A stretch of DNA of 64,000 nt from Microvirga sp. TS319. Lineage in GTDB: Bacteria > Pseudomonadota > Alphaproteobacteria > Rhizobiales > Beijerinckiaceae. The position numbers and the translations under genes were made by a program. Positions 54,165 to 62,729 of the stretch are shown one piece after another. Position 1 is the first letter of the stretch, and each line of letters begins with the position of its first letter. Where the stretch lies: positions 843,001-907,000 of the forward strand of contig NZ_JBGGGT010000002.1 of NCBI RefSeq assembly GCF_041276405.1. The letters are read 5' to 3'. The notes under the pieces are model-generated. The model did no database searches, had not been told where the DNA came from, and worked only from the letters and a program-made list of their open reading frames with translations.

Positions 54165-55372
54165 ATACAGGCAAGCAGGAAATCATCATCGTTCGCCGCA
54201 GTGACGATGACGACGGCGCTGTCAAGGGCGGCGCATGGAAAATCGCTCATGCCGACTTCATGACAGCCATGATGGCATTCTTCCTGATCATGTGGCTCAT
54301 CGGGGTCTCGGATCAGGACACGAAGACCGGTGTGGCAAATTACTTCAATCCCGTTCAGTTGGCCGACTCGACTTCGAACAAGAAAGGGCTGGACGATCCC
54401 CAGAATGTTCCTCCCGAACGCGAGACCGAGAACAACAAGAAAGGAAGGGAAAAAGGAAGCGGCTCAGGCACGGGGGGGAAATCCGAACAATTGCAGAAGC
54501 CTCGTTTTAAGGAGGGGGCACTGTTTCAGGACCCCTACGCCGTGCTCGCAAAGATTGCCGAGGATATCGAGCCGAACCCCCACGATACTCTCGGCGCGGA
54601 CGTGACGCCCGGTGAGAGCGACGTTCCGGGATTGAGCAGCGGGGAGGTTTTCAGAGACCCTTTCGACCCGCTCTACTGGCAGGTCGCTCCTGTCGAGGAC
54701 TTGAAGACGGAAACTCCGCCTAAGCCGCGAACGGCAAGTCCGCCTCCAAAGGCCGAGATTGACGTCCTGGCTCCATCCAATCCGAAGCAGACCGTCGTGG
54801 AGCATTCCGCCTCGGGGTTGGCGAAGGCTGCATCGACCCAGGCTAAGCCGCCGGTTGAAGCGCAATCCTCCGTCGATGAAGGAGGAGGCAACGCGAGCCT
54901 GGAGGATGCCGCTGATCGGAAAGCCGCAGAACTCAAGAAGGAAATCATGAACGCGGTTCAGCCTGGATCAGATGCGGCACCCAAGCCTCACATCGAAGTG
55001 CGGCGGACAGGTGCGGGCACTATGATCAGTTTGACGGACGATTTCGACTTCTCGATGTTTGCGGTTGGCTCCGCCGAGCCCCATGCCAAGGTCGTCCAGG
55101 CCATGGCGAAGATTGCAGCAATCCTGCAGTCCCGTCCTGGAAAGATCGTCATTCGAGGGCACACGGACAGCCGGCCTTTCAGGTCTGCGAACTACGACAA
55201 CTGGCGCTTGTCTCAAGCGCGAGCGCAAATGGCATTGTATATGCTTGTACGTGGCGGATTGGACGAGAACCGAATCGTGCGGGTCGAAGGCCATGCTGAT
55301 CGTGATCCGAAGATTCCGTCGGATCCGAAGGCTGACCAGAACCGGCGGGTCGAAATATTGCTTCAGGAGTGA
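54158..55372 (+). CDS. motB: Flagellar motor stator protein MotB
   Basis: A 404-residue stator subunit. The single membrane segment (FMTAMMAFFLIMWLIGV, about 33-50) follows the GGAWKIAHADFMTAM motif. Its neighbouring acidic/hydroxyl pattern fits the rhizobial stator, but no canonical proton-binding Asp lies inside the segment except near its ends. A long Pro/Lys-rich linker leads to the OmpA-like peptidoglycan-binding domain (about 285-400, VIRGHTDSRPF). The linker is longer than in enteric MotB, as in other rhizobia. Confidence 0.93.
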   Translation: MLNTGKQEIIIVRRSDDDDGAVKGGAWKIAHADFMTAMMAFFLIMWLIGVSDQDTKTGVANYFNPVQLADSTSNKKGLDDPQNVPPERETENNKKGREKGSGSGTGGKSEQLQKPRFKEGALFQDPYAVLAKIAEDIEPNPHDTLGADVTPGESDVPGLSSGEVFRDPFDPLYWQVAPVEDLKTETPPKPRTASPPPKAEIDVLAPSNPKQTVVEHSASGLAKAASTQAKPPVEAQSSVDEGGGNASLEDAADRKAAELKKEIMNAVQPGSDAAPKPHIEVRRTGAGTMISLTDDFDFSMFAVGSAEPHAKVVQAMAKIAAILQSRPGKIVIRGHTDSRPFRSANYDNWRLSQARAQMALYMLVRGGLDENRIVRVEGHADRDPKIPSDPKADQNRRVEILLQE

Positions 55373-56661
55373 TGACGGTGAACGGTCGACGCCAGGCTGC
55401 TCTTATGTTTGCTCTATTGAGCGCATCCGGTTCTGCCCTCGCCGAAGTCAAGCCGGACAGCGAGGCCAGTCCACCGATCGTAGAGGAGCAAGGGCAGAAG
55501 GAGGGCGTTTCGCCGCCCGTGCAGATGGTCCGAACCTTGCAGCTGATGCAGGATCAAATTGCCCTGGGTTCGACAGAGGCCCATACGGGGCAACGAGGCC
55601 TGCTGACGATTCTGGACAGCCGATTCATGGCGATGGAGCCTGACGTCTGGATGGATCGCAAGAATATCCATGCTGCTATCGCCTTGACACTGAGCGGCGG
55701 CAAGCCGCAGATCCTCAGGAAGCTCTTGGAGATGGGTGACCCCGCTCTACCTCTGGAGCATCGTACTTTGGTCGAGGGCGCTTTGGCCTATGTCGAGGGC
55801 CGGGAGGAGGAGGCGAAGGGTAAGCTGATGGCCGTGGACTTGCGGTCGCTGCCGCCGATGCTTGGCGCCCAGATCGCTCTGGTTCAATCGGCCCTTCTCG
55901 TTCGATCCGACGTGAAAAAATCCAGCGATCTCCTGGATTTCGTCAGGCTGCAAGCTCCGGGTACGCTTCTCGAAGAGGGGGCATTGCGGCGCCAGGTCTT
56001 CGTCGCCAGCCAGATGGGAGAGATGACGAAGTTTCTCGCGCTCACAGCAGACTATTTGCGTCGCTACCGTCATTCGGTTTACGCGGGGAACTTCAGGCAG
56101 CGTTTGGCCGCAGCTTTGACGAGAATCGACTTTGGAAAGGATCCGGCACTTTTCGCCAATGTCGTGAAAGTGCTGGAGGATCTGGAGCTGGAGCCGAGGC
56201 TAGATCTTTACCTCCTGGCTGCTCGCTCGTCTGTCGATCAGGGATTTACGGAATCCGCTCGCATGCTGGCCGACAAGGCGCGGGATCTGTCGGAGGGTGA
56301 TGTCGTCCGCTCTACGAGGGCAAAACTTTATCGTGCGGCAGCCTTGATCGTACGCCCGGAGAGCATCGGTTCAGCCGTGGCGGATCTGAAGAGTATCGAT
56401 AAATCCCTTCTTCCGGAACGAGACGCCACTATCCTTGCGACAGCCTTGTCGATAGCCGGGCAAATACGGCAACCCCCCGCTGGCGACACGGTCGGGCCCC
56501 GGAACGCAGCGGGTCCGATAACGGCTCAGGCCGACGCCGCTGCTCCAAAGACTGCGACGGCGGAGCAAGCGCCAGAACAGCCAGCGGCGTTATCAAAGGC
56601 GCGCAACATTTTGAGCCGCATCGATAAACTGATCAAGAACCAGGCGTCGACCGTTCAATGA
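55372..56661 (+). CDS. motC: Motility protein MotC
   Basis: A 429-residue periplasmic protein with signal peptide (cleavage near SALA-EV), helical TPR-like body (about 60-370) and an Ala/Pro-rich tail. MotC is a rhizobial protein that stabilises the MotB periplasmic part. ATG 55372 overlaps the motB stop; a GTG at 55378, eight bases after AGGAG, would give an equally good signal peptide and may be the true start. Confidence 0.9.
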   Translation: MTVNGRRQAALMFALLSASGSALAEVKPDSEASPPIVEEQGQKEGVSPPVQMVRTLQLMQDQIALGSTEAHTGQRGLLTILDSRFMAMEPDVWMDRKNIHAAIALTLSGGKPQILRKLLEMGDPALPLEHRTLVEGALAYVEGREEEAKGKLMAVDLRSLPPMLGAQIALVQSALLVRSDVKKSSDLLDFVRLQAPGTLLEEGALRRQVFVASQMGEMTKFLALTADYLRRYRHSVYAGNFRQRLAAALTRIDFGKDPALFANVVKVLEDLELEPRLDLYLLAARSSVDQGFTESARMLADKARDLSEGDVVRSTRAKLYRAAALIVRPESIGSAVADLKSIDKSLLPERDATILATALSIAGQIRQPPAGDTVGPRNAAGPITAQADAAAPKTATAEQAPEQPAALSKARNILSRIDKLIKNQASTVQ

Positions 56662-57992
56662 ACCCGTTTGACACTCTGTCCCGAAATCTCCCCCGGCCGG
56701 TCGATGCGCAATCCGCGCGGGAACCCGCTGTAGCTGCCGAGGGATCGAATGGGAAATCTGCATCCTCTGATGCGGACAGCTTCAGTACCTTCCTCCAGGG
56801 ACTGTCCGATCGTCCGCAACGAGGTGCAGCGACCTCCCAGCCGGGCGACGGAACGGGTGCGCCTGAGCCGGCCGCTCAAGATAACACCGGTGAAGTCGGT
56901 GGATTCGACATTGCGAATTCGGTCCTGACTCTTCTGCAGGGAATTCTTCCGCCGGTATCCGGACAGCAGGTGAGTGCCGCAAGATCCGATGCAAATGGGC
57001 AGCAGAATGACCCCTCGGCATCACTTTCATTGGGGGGGATCCTGCAGTCGCCCGATGAAAACGGTGTTCCATCCCTGACAGAAGCTCCAAAGCTGATGAT
57101 CGCAGTTCGGCATCAGGAGACGCATTTCAAGCCCGTACTCGAGAATTTCGAAACAGGGCTGGAAGCGGGCGACACGGTCGAAGGTGAAGCCTCACCTGAG
57201 GTTCTGCTCGGCAACGACCCTCTTCGCAAGTCGCCGACGCCTGGAGCCCCGGACTGGCGGGGCCCTGCCAAGGCTATGCATTCGTCGAACCAGTCTATCC
57301 CGGAGACGCAAGGTTTACCCCATGAAAAAGGGGAGGGCGAGGATATCCAGTCGGCTCAACCGATCGCCCGGCGCACCAGCGGCACCCCGGAACTGCGGAA
57401 TGAGGGCAACGCCAACATTGCAAAGGCAGAGGATCCGGTCAGTCTTCCCACGGAGACGCTCCATAGGATCGCCAGCGCGGTCAGGTCGGATCTTCGAGCT
57501 GTATCAGGAAGTGTCCTGCCTCAATCGCCCCAGGGCAGCGAAGCCAATCACACGTTCTCCATCAAGGCTTCCGAGAGCGCGCTCAGAGTCCTTCACCTGC
57601 AGCTTCATCCGGCCGACCTGGGCTCAGTGACGATCAAGATGAGGCTTGCGGGCGAAAGCCTTGAAATGGAGTTGCATGTTGAGCGGGAAGAAACGGCTCA
57701 GCTATTGCGCCACGACTCGGAGAAGCTCTCGGCGCTCCTGCGTGGTTCCGGATATCGCCCAGACGTCATCAGTGTACAGGTGACCGACGGCGCTGTTCAG
57801 GATCGCGCCGCTCCACGGCCGCAGGGCGAGATGCAGATGAACGGCCAGTCGTTTCAGCACGGAGGAGCCGGGCAACGGGGGCATTCCCGAGACCAGGAAA
57901 AACCATATGCCAGTACGAGAGCAGAGCACCATAGGAATGTGGAGGAGGATCGGGGTCCGGACGGCGATCGCTCTAGCGGCGTTTACCTATAG
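56658..57992 (+). CDS. fliK: Flagellar hook-length control protein FliK (MotD)
   Basis: A 444-residue protein with a long disordered, polar N-terminal part and a C-terminal hook-length control domain (about 300-385: LHLQLHPADLGSVTIKMRLAG). Position after motC matches rhizobial motD/fliK. It overlaps motC by four bases and the next gene by 86 bases in another frame. Confidence 0.93.
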   Translation: MNPFDTLSRNLPRPVDAQSAREPAVAAEGSNGKSASSDADSFSTFLQGLSDRPQRGAATSQPGDGTGAPEPAAQDNTGEVGGFDIANSVLTLLQGILPPVSGQQVSAARSDANGQQNDPSASLSLGGILQSPDENGVPSLTEAPKLMIAVRHQETHFKPVLENFETGLEAGDTVEGEASPEVLLGNDPLRKSPTPGAPDWRGPAKAMHSSNQSIPETQGLPHEKGEGEDIQSAQPIARRTSGTPELRNEGNANIAKAEDPVSLPTETLHRIASAVRSDLRAVSGSVLPQSPQGSEANHTFSIKASESALRVLHLQLHPADLGSVTIKMRLAGESLEMELHVEREETAQLLRHDSEKLSALLRGSGYRPDVISVQVTDGAVQDRAAPRPQGEMQMNGQSFQHGGAGQRGHSRDQEKPYASTRAEHHRNVEEDRGPDGDRSSGVYL

Positions 57993-58560
57993 CCTGGCAG
58001 CCTCGCTTTCAGCCGAGACGGAATCCGGAAGTCAGCTCTGTGAACGGGAGATGTTGCGGGCATCGGCGAAATACGGTGTTCCTGTCGGGATGTTGTATTC
58101 GGTCGGCCTGACGGAAACGGGTCGCCGGGGGTCACTTCAGCCATACGCCATGAACGTCGAAGGACGAGCCGTCTTTTCGAAGACTATCGCCGAGGCCGTT
58201 CAGCGGTTTGACGAGGCGCAGAGGGCAGGTGCCAAACTGATCGATCTCGGCTGCATGCAGATCAATCATTACTACCATCGTGACAAATTTTCGTCTCTGG
58301 AAAGCATGCTGAATCCCCGGAACAACGTCGAATACGCCGCTCGCTTTCTCAGTGAGCTCAAAGGGCGTCACGAAACATGGACGATGGCGGTAGCCCGCTA
58401 TCACGCAGGTCCGGATAATGATCCAGCCCAAAAGCGCTATGTGTGCCGCGTGATCGCGAACATGGTCGCAACGGGTTTTGGCGAATGGACGCCGAATGCC
58501 CGCTCGTTCTGTGCCGATGCGCCGGGCTTGAGGCCGGGGCAGACAGCTTCCGACGGTTGA
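57907..58560 (+). CDS. Lytic transglycosylase domain protein
   Basis: A 217-residue exported SLT-fold muramidase with signal peptide (about 1-36) and catalytic Glu70 in the segment SVGLTETG, then DLGCMQINHYYH and VARYHAGP, typical for lytic transglycosylases. It probably opens peptidoglycan for the flagellar rod. It begins 86 bp before the fliK stop with AGGA upstream; an ATG at 57937 is an alternative. A similar gene follows fliK in Sinorhizobium. Confidence 0.9.
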   Translation: MPVREQSTIGMWRRIGVRTAIALAAFTYSLAASLSAETESGSQLCEREMLRASAKYGVPVGMLYSVGLTETGRRGSLQPYAMNVEGRAVFSKTIAEAVQRFDEAQRAGAKLIDLGCMQINHYYHRDKFSSLESMLNPRNNVEYAARFLSELKGRHETWTMAVARYHAGPDNDPAQKRYVCRVIANMVATGFGEWTPNARSFCADAPGLRPGQTASDG

Positions 58561-58576
58561 ACGTCCTGAATTGAAG

Positions 58577-58679
58577 GATCGGATGTGGGTTCGATGTCAC
58601 GTCCGATGCGCTCCTCCAGGAGAGAGCAACGGGTTCACTCCCAAAAGTGCAAGTCCACTTCCCGCGTCCGATGCACTAG
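58577..58679. repeat. Modular palindromic intergenic repeat, inverted A plus C
   Basis: The inverted A module (ATCGGATGTGGGTTCGATGT to GTCCGATGC) is followed by a C module ending CGTCCGATGCACTAG. The right end supplies the TAG stop codon of the minus-strand lipoprotein gene. It lies between convergent flagellar operons. Confidence 0.88.
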
Positions 58680-59392
58680 CGGGTCATCTGGAGGCGAGCA
58701 CCGGATTGATTGAACGTCCCGTTCAGAGAAGCCTCGGTGCCCTCAAGACGAGCAATCTCCACGCCCCGGGTAAGGAGAGTCACGTTGCTTCCTTCAAACT
58801 TCCACAGGTTGACACGGCGAAGCGCCTCGTTATCGCACTTGGAAACGGATGCTTTGTAGAGGTCTAGGGACGCGGTGTTGGAAAGATGGACAATGCATGA
58901 CTTCCCGTCCGCATCACGAACTCTCCAGGTTCCGGTGTATGAAGACGCGCGTCGTGGTGCACTGAAAATGCCTGGAGGCGACACGGCGGCAATCGATGGG
59001 TGCGCTGAAGCCGCAGGCATTGAAGGCTCGCTCGAAGGCGAAATCGGTTCCACGACAGGCATCATTGTCCGGCTTGTCGTTGGAACTTCGCCAGGAGGCC
59101 GAGGATCGTTCGGCAGCCCGCTGTCGCGATAATACCGCTGCCGGCCGGATATGGGCGGTTCTACACTCGCGGGCGCGTTTTCGACGGAATAGCCCAGTCC
59201 CGACATAACAAGCGGGCGCTGATGAGCAGACGATCCGCCCCATGGTGCCGAGTACTGCGAATAGCTACGTTGTGTATCGACGGGTCCCCAAGGCCCTTGT
59301 GAATGCAGGCTGTTCCCGGAATTGCAGCCGGCGAGCAAGCCGACGACCGGGAAGAGTAGAAGGGAGAAGGCGCCTCGTACCACGATCTGCAC
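58676..59392 (-). CDS. Omp19-like lipoprotein with AprI/Inh protease-inhibitor domain
   Basis: A 238-residue lipoprotein with lipobox LLAGC (Cys23), a long Pro/Ser-rich linker and a C-terminal AprI/Inh beta-barrel (about 150-238). The domain starts TGTWRVRDADGKSCIVHL and keeps the paired Cys residues of the family. Brucella Omp19 has the same layout and inhibits proteases. It follows the flhB-linked unknown gene by 13 bp on the minus strand, so it may be transcribed with the flagellar genes. Confidence 0.82.
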   Translation of the reverse strand: MQIVVRGAFSLLLFPVVGLLAGCNSGNSLHSQGPWGPVDTQRSYSQYSAPWGGSSAHQRPLVMSGLGYSVENAPASVEPPISGRQRYYRDSGLPNDPRPPGEVPTTSRTMMPVVEPISPSSEPSMPAASAHPSIAAVSPPGIFSAPRRASSYTGTWRVRDADGKSCIVHLSNTASLDLYKASVSKCDNEALRRVNLWKFEGSNVTLLTRGVEIARLEGTEASLNGTFNQSGARLQMTR

Positions 59393-59405
59393 TCAATGTC
59401 CGATG

Positions 59406-59906
59406 TTAATGCCGCAAAGAGTCCGTCGGACAGTAAGGAGAACGGAAACGAGGCGGCAAAGGTCTGAGACGAGCCGAAGTAACGATCTTCGCGAAGAAAT
59501 GAGGATCGAAATCAGCCTCGGGAAGCTCCTCCAGAAGAACTCTGTTAATATGAACCCCGACCGAGAATTCGCCGAGAATCAACTTGAAGTCAACGCTAAC
59601 GACATCGTGCGCGAACTCCATATCGAGGACGACGCAGGGTGGCTGGCCAAGCGCTGTGCTAATTGCCGCTGAACGGGCATAAGACAATGTATGGCCCTTG
59701 AAGAAGAGCTCGGCACAGGATGAAACGATCTCGTCCATGTTTCCGTGCAGCTCGTTGCTCACATAGGACTGAATGATCTCGGCATCTACGAGACAGAAGT
59801 CAGCGATGACATCCTTGATGTTGCAGGCGAGTACCTCTTCGAACGCATTTACGTCAACATACCCGCGGAAGGACGTTGCTGGAGCCCTATCGGAAAGTCT
59901 TTTCAT
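59406..59906 (-). CDS. Unrecognised protein translationally coupled to flhB
   Basis: A 166-residue soluble protein with no signal peptide or membrane segment. The first third is mixed charged helix; the middle has HTLSYARSAAISTALG and CVVLDMEFAHDVVSVDF, and the end is basic. No family is recognised. Its ATG overlaps the flhB stop by four bases (ATGA), so it is a real gene of the fliM-flhB operon, possibly a rhizobial flagellar export or assembly factor. Confidence 0.7.
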   Translation of the reverse strand: MKRLSDRAPATSFRGYVDVNAFEEVLACNIKDVIADFCLVDAEIIQSYVSNELHGNMDEIVSSCAELFFKGHTLSYARSAAISTALGQPPCVVLDMEFAHDVVSVDFKLILGEFSVGVHINRVLLEELPEADFDPHFFAKIVTSARLRPLPPRFRSPYCPTDSLRH

Positions 59907-60967
59907 TTCGATCTCGTAAGGATGTAGAAGAGGATCTGAGCGACGGCCTTATAAAAATCCGGAGGAATCATGCGATCCACTTCGACATGATCGTACATGG
60001 ATCTTGCCAGAGGCTTGTCCTCGATCACCGGAATGCCGTGCTTCTCGGCAGTTTCGCGAATCTTTAACGCAATGAGATCCTTGCCTTTTGCGACGACGAT
60101 GGGGGCACTCGCCTCGCTTCGCTCATAACGAAGCGCGATTGCATAGTGCGTCGGATTGGCGATTACGAAAGTAGCCTTTGGGACAGCGGCGAGCATGCGC
60201 TTGCGGGCCCGATCTTGAGCCAAGGAACGCATCCGCGCCTTGACCATCGGGTCACCTTCCATCTGCTTGTACTCTTCCTTGACTTCCTGCGGAGTCATCT
60301 TCAGATCGCTGCGCCATTTGAGACGCGCCCAAACCAGGTCGGCTGCAACGAGGACGATTGTTGCGATGGCAATTGCCGACACCAGTCGCATCGCCATGCT
60401 CAGCATAAGCTCCGGAATGAGAGTCGGGTCACTGAACATAGCGTTGAAGACCTTGTGTTGCTCCGATCTCAGGAGCAGAATGGACACGATGGTAATGGTT
60501 CCGAATTTGAACAGCGACTTGGCGAACTCGACGAGGCCAGTACGGCTGAAGATCCGACTCCACCCGCTAACCGGCGAGATCCGGTTCCATTGAGGCCGTA
60601 TCCGTTCGGATACGAAGGACGGCAGATTCTGGAAAATTGAAGCGGCGAGGCTGCAGCCGGCCAGGATCGCAATGATCGGAAACAGGAAGCGGCCGACTTC
60701 AAGGGAAACCGCCTGAAACAGAGCCACTGCATCCACGCCCGAGTTCAGGCGAAAGTCCTGGGGGCGATCGATGAAGAGCGACAGCTTTTCCGTCAGGAAC
60801 TTCGTGCTGCTTGACGCAACGAAGGTCAGAACCAGAAGAATTCCGAGTATGGACGCAAATATCGGCGCTTCTCTCGAGAAAGGTATGTTTCCCTTCTCGA
60901 GAGCATCTCGAACCTTCTTGTCGGAAGGTGCTTCGGTCTTGCTGTCCTTGTCCTCGGTGTCTGACAT
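59903..60967 (-). CDS. flhB: Flagellar export switch protein FlhB
   Basis: A 354-residue inner-membrane export protein with four membrane segments (about 30-220) and a cytoplasmic autocleavage domain. The NPTH motif is present with cleavage expected between Asn271 and Pro272 (VIANPTHYAIAL). It switches export from hook to filament substrates. It lies 16 bp after fliG. Confidence 0.96.
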   Translation of the reverse strand: MSDTEDKDSKTEAPSDKKVRDALEKGNIPFSREAPIFASILGILLVLTFVASSSTKFLTEKLSLFIDRPQDFRLNSGVDAVALFQAVSLEVGRFLFPIIAILAGCSLAASIFQNLPSFVSERIRPQWNRISPVSGWSRIFSRTGLVEFAKSLFKFGTITIVSILLLRSEQHKVFNAMFSDPTLIPELMLSMAMRLVSAIAIATIVLVAADLVWARLKWRSDLKMTPQEVKEEYKQMEGDPMVKARMRSLAQDRARKRMLAAVPKATFVIANPTHYAIALRYERSEASAPIVVAKGKDLIALKIRETAEKHGIPVIEDKPLARSMYDHVEVDRMIPPDFYKAVAQILFYILTRSK

Positions 60968-60983
60968 CGGTCGCTAGCGGCGC

Positions 60984-62012
60984 TTACACGAAGGACTCGT
61001 CTTCAGTTTCGGAGTTGATGACGATCTCGCCACGTCCGGCCATATCCAAAGCAAGATCCGTGATCGAACGACGAGCCTCGGTAATATCGCGCTGAGGTGA
61101 CGGCTCCTTGCTGCTCAACTCGTGCTCGATCATGCGGCGGACGCGTGACGAGAGAGCTGCCAGGACTACTTTGCGGAACTCTTCGTTTGTGCCCTTCAGT
61201 GCCAGAACCACACGATCCGGCGGAACCTGATCGAACAGTGTCGTACGATCCCTTGGGGTCAGCTTCACGATGTCGTCGAAGGTGAAGAGAAGGCCTCTCA
61301 GGATCTCTGCAGATTTTGGGCGCACGGTTGAAAGGCTGGTGAGCACGTCCTCCATATGCTCACGCTCCATCTTATTGATGATGTCCGCAATTTTGGCGTG
61401 AGTATCGGATCCGGCATTCTTCGAGAAGTTCACCATGAAGTCTTCATGGAGTGTTCTTTCGATGTTCTTCATCGTCTCGTCGACAATCGGCTTCATGCTC
61501 AGCATACGCCGCATCAAGTTGTTGCGCAGAGGCTGAGGAAGCTGAGCCATGACCTTCGCGGCACATGACGGTTTGACTTTCGTCAGAATAAGTGCCGCGG
61601 TTTGGGGATGTTCTTTGAGCAGGTACGAGGCGATAGCGCTTTCGGAAACAGTCGAGATGCGTTCCCAAATACTCCTGTTCGCAGTGCCGGCAACGTCACT
61701 GAGTATATCGGCAATCTGCTCAGGCGAAAGAACGCCGGCCAACAGCTTCTCGATATGGGCTACGCTGCCGATAACGTCAGCGCCGTTGGAGAAGTTGGAG
61801 GCGAATTCATCTACGAGGGCCTCGATTTGCGCCGGCGACACAGCACCGAGCTGAGCCGCAGACTTCGTGACGACCCGGATCTCGTCCTCGCTGAAGTGTT
61901 TTAGGATTCTGTTTGCAGCAGGCTTCCCCATGGCCAGGAGAAGTGTTGCAACGCGTTCCGGCCCTTTCATGGCCTTGGCGCCGCTTGCTCTTACGGGAAA
62001 ACTCGCAACCAT
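60984..62012 (-). CDS. fliG: Flagellar motor switch protein FliG
   Basis: A 342-residue rotor protein with N-terminal (GPERVATLLLAMGKPAANRI), middle (LKEHPQTAALILTKVKPSCAA, an EHPQ motif) and C-terminal torque domains (KGTNEEFRKVVLAALSSRVR). The ATG at 62012 lies 13 bp after fliN; an in-frame TTG at 62057 would overlap fliN and adds an unconserved stretch. A later ATG at 61970 is also possible. Confidence 0.95.
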   Translation of the reverse strand: MVASFPVRASGAKAMKGPERVATLLLAMGKPAANRILKHFSEDEIRVVTKSAAQLGAVSPAQIEALVDEFASNFSNGADVIGSVAHIEKLLAGVLSPEQIADILSDVAGTANRSIWERISTVSESAIASYLLKEHPQTAALILTKVKPSCAAKVMAQLPQPLRNNLMRRMLSMKPIVDETMKNIERTLHEDFMVNFSKNAGSDTHAKIADIINKMEREHMEDVLTSLSTVRPKSAEILRGLLFTFDDIVKLTPRDRTTLFDQVPPDRVVLALKGTNEEFRKVVLAALSSRVRRMIEHELSSKEPSPQRDITEARRSITDLALDMAGRGEIVINSETEDESFV

Positions 62013-62025
62013 GGGTGCAACCGCT

Positions 62026-62403
62026 TCAGCCGGTGATGTCGTTGGTGGGTGGGCCAACGATTTCAGTCAGGGAGATGCCGAATCGGGAGTTGTCGTCTTC
62101 GACGACGACAACTTCTCCGCGCGCAATGACACGTCCGTTGACAACGACGTCAACAGGCTCGCCGACTCTGTGATCCAGAGGAACGATGGCACCGCGTCCG
62201 AGCTTCATGAGGTTCGAGACCGGCATGGTCGCTGAGCCGAGGACGACCTGGATCGTCACGGGAATCCGCAGAATGGAATCGAGGTTGCGGCCATTGTCCA
62301 TTTTGCCGTCGCGCGAAACCTGGCCACCGAGGCTCTTGCCGAGTTCCCCGTCCTGCTGCCACGTGGCTTTGTCCTGGAAATTATTCTCAAAGGGGTTGGA
62401 CAT
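62026..62403 (-). CDS. fliN: Flagellar motor switch protein FliN
   Basis: A 125-residue C-ring protein: a polar N-terminal third and the FliN/SpoA domain (about 45-118: ILRIPVTIQVVLGSATMPVS, LDHRVGEPVDVVVNGRVIARGEVVVVED in parts). It lies between a small membrane protein gene and fliG. Confidence 0.96.
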   Translation of the reverse strand: MSNPFENNFQDKATWQQDGELGKSLGGQVSRDGKMDNGRNLDSILRIPVTIQVVLGSATMPVSNLMKLGRGAIVPLDHRVGEPVDVVVNGRVIARGEVVVVEDDNSRFGISLTEIVGPPTNDITG

Positions 62404-62414
62404 GTTACAGATCC

Positions 62415-62729
62415 TTATACGCTGGAACTGCGGGAGCTTGCCTGGGCCAGCTCTCGGGCAGATTGTGTCAGTGTTTCAAGCTGCCTGGCAGCTTCTCGCG
62501 CCTCTTCGATGCGTGCGCCGAGCAATGCGAGCGTCTCGCGGCCCTCGGAGCCGAAGCTCGCAACCGCGTTCTGAGCGCCGATGAGGGCTGCGCCGGTCTT
62601 GTCGAAGATGCGTTGATAATCGGCGTGGTACTGATCCAGTCGCTTGAGCTTCCGGTACATCAGGGCAACCATCGCGCTCGTAATGACCAGTGCGACGAAG
62701 AGAATGATGTTAGCGAGCGAAGACATCAT
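62415..62729 (-). CDS. Small membrane-anchored coiled-coil protein between fliM and fliN
   Basis: About 104 residues: an N-terminal membrane segment (about 6-26) followed by an Ala/Glu/Arg-rich helix likely to form a coiled coil. ATGs at 62729 and 62726 are adjacent; both overlap the 3' end of fliM (stop at 62710), so the gene is coupled to it. No family is recognised. The position suggests a C-ring or motor accessory role, unproven. Confidence 0.72.
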   Translation of the reverse strand: MMSSLANIILFVALVITSAMVALMYRKLKRLDQYHADYQRIFDKTGAALIGAQNAVASFGSEGRETLALLGARIEEAREAARQLETLTQSARELAQASSRSSSV

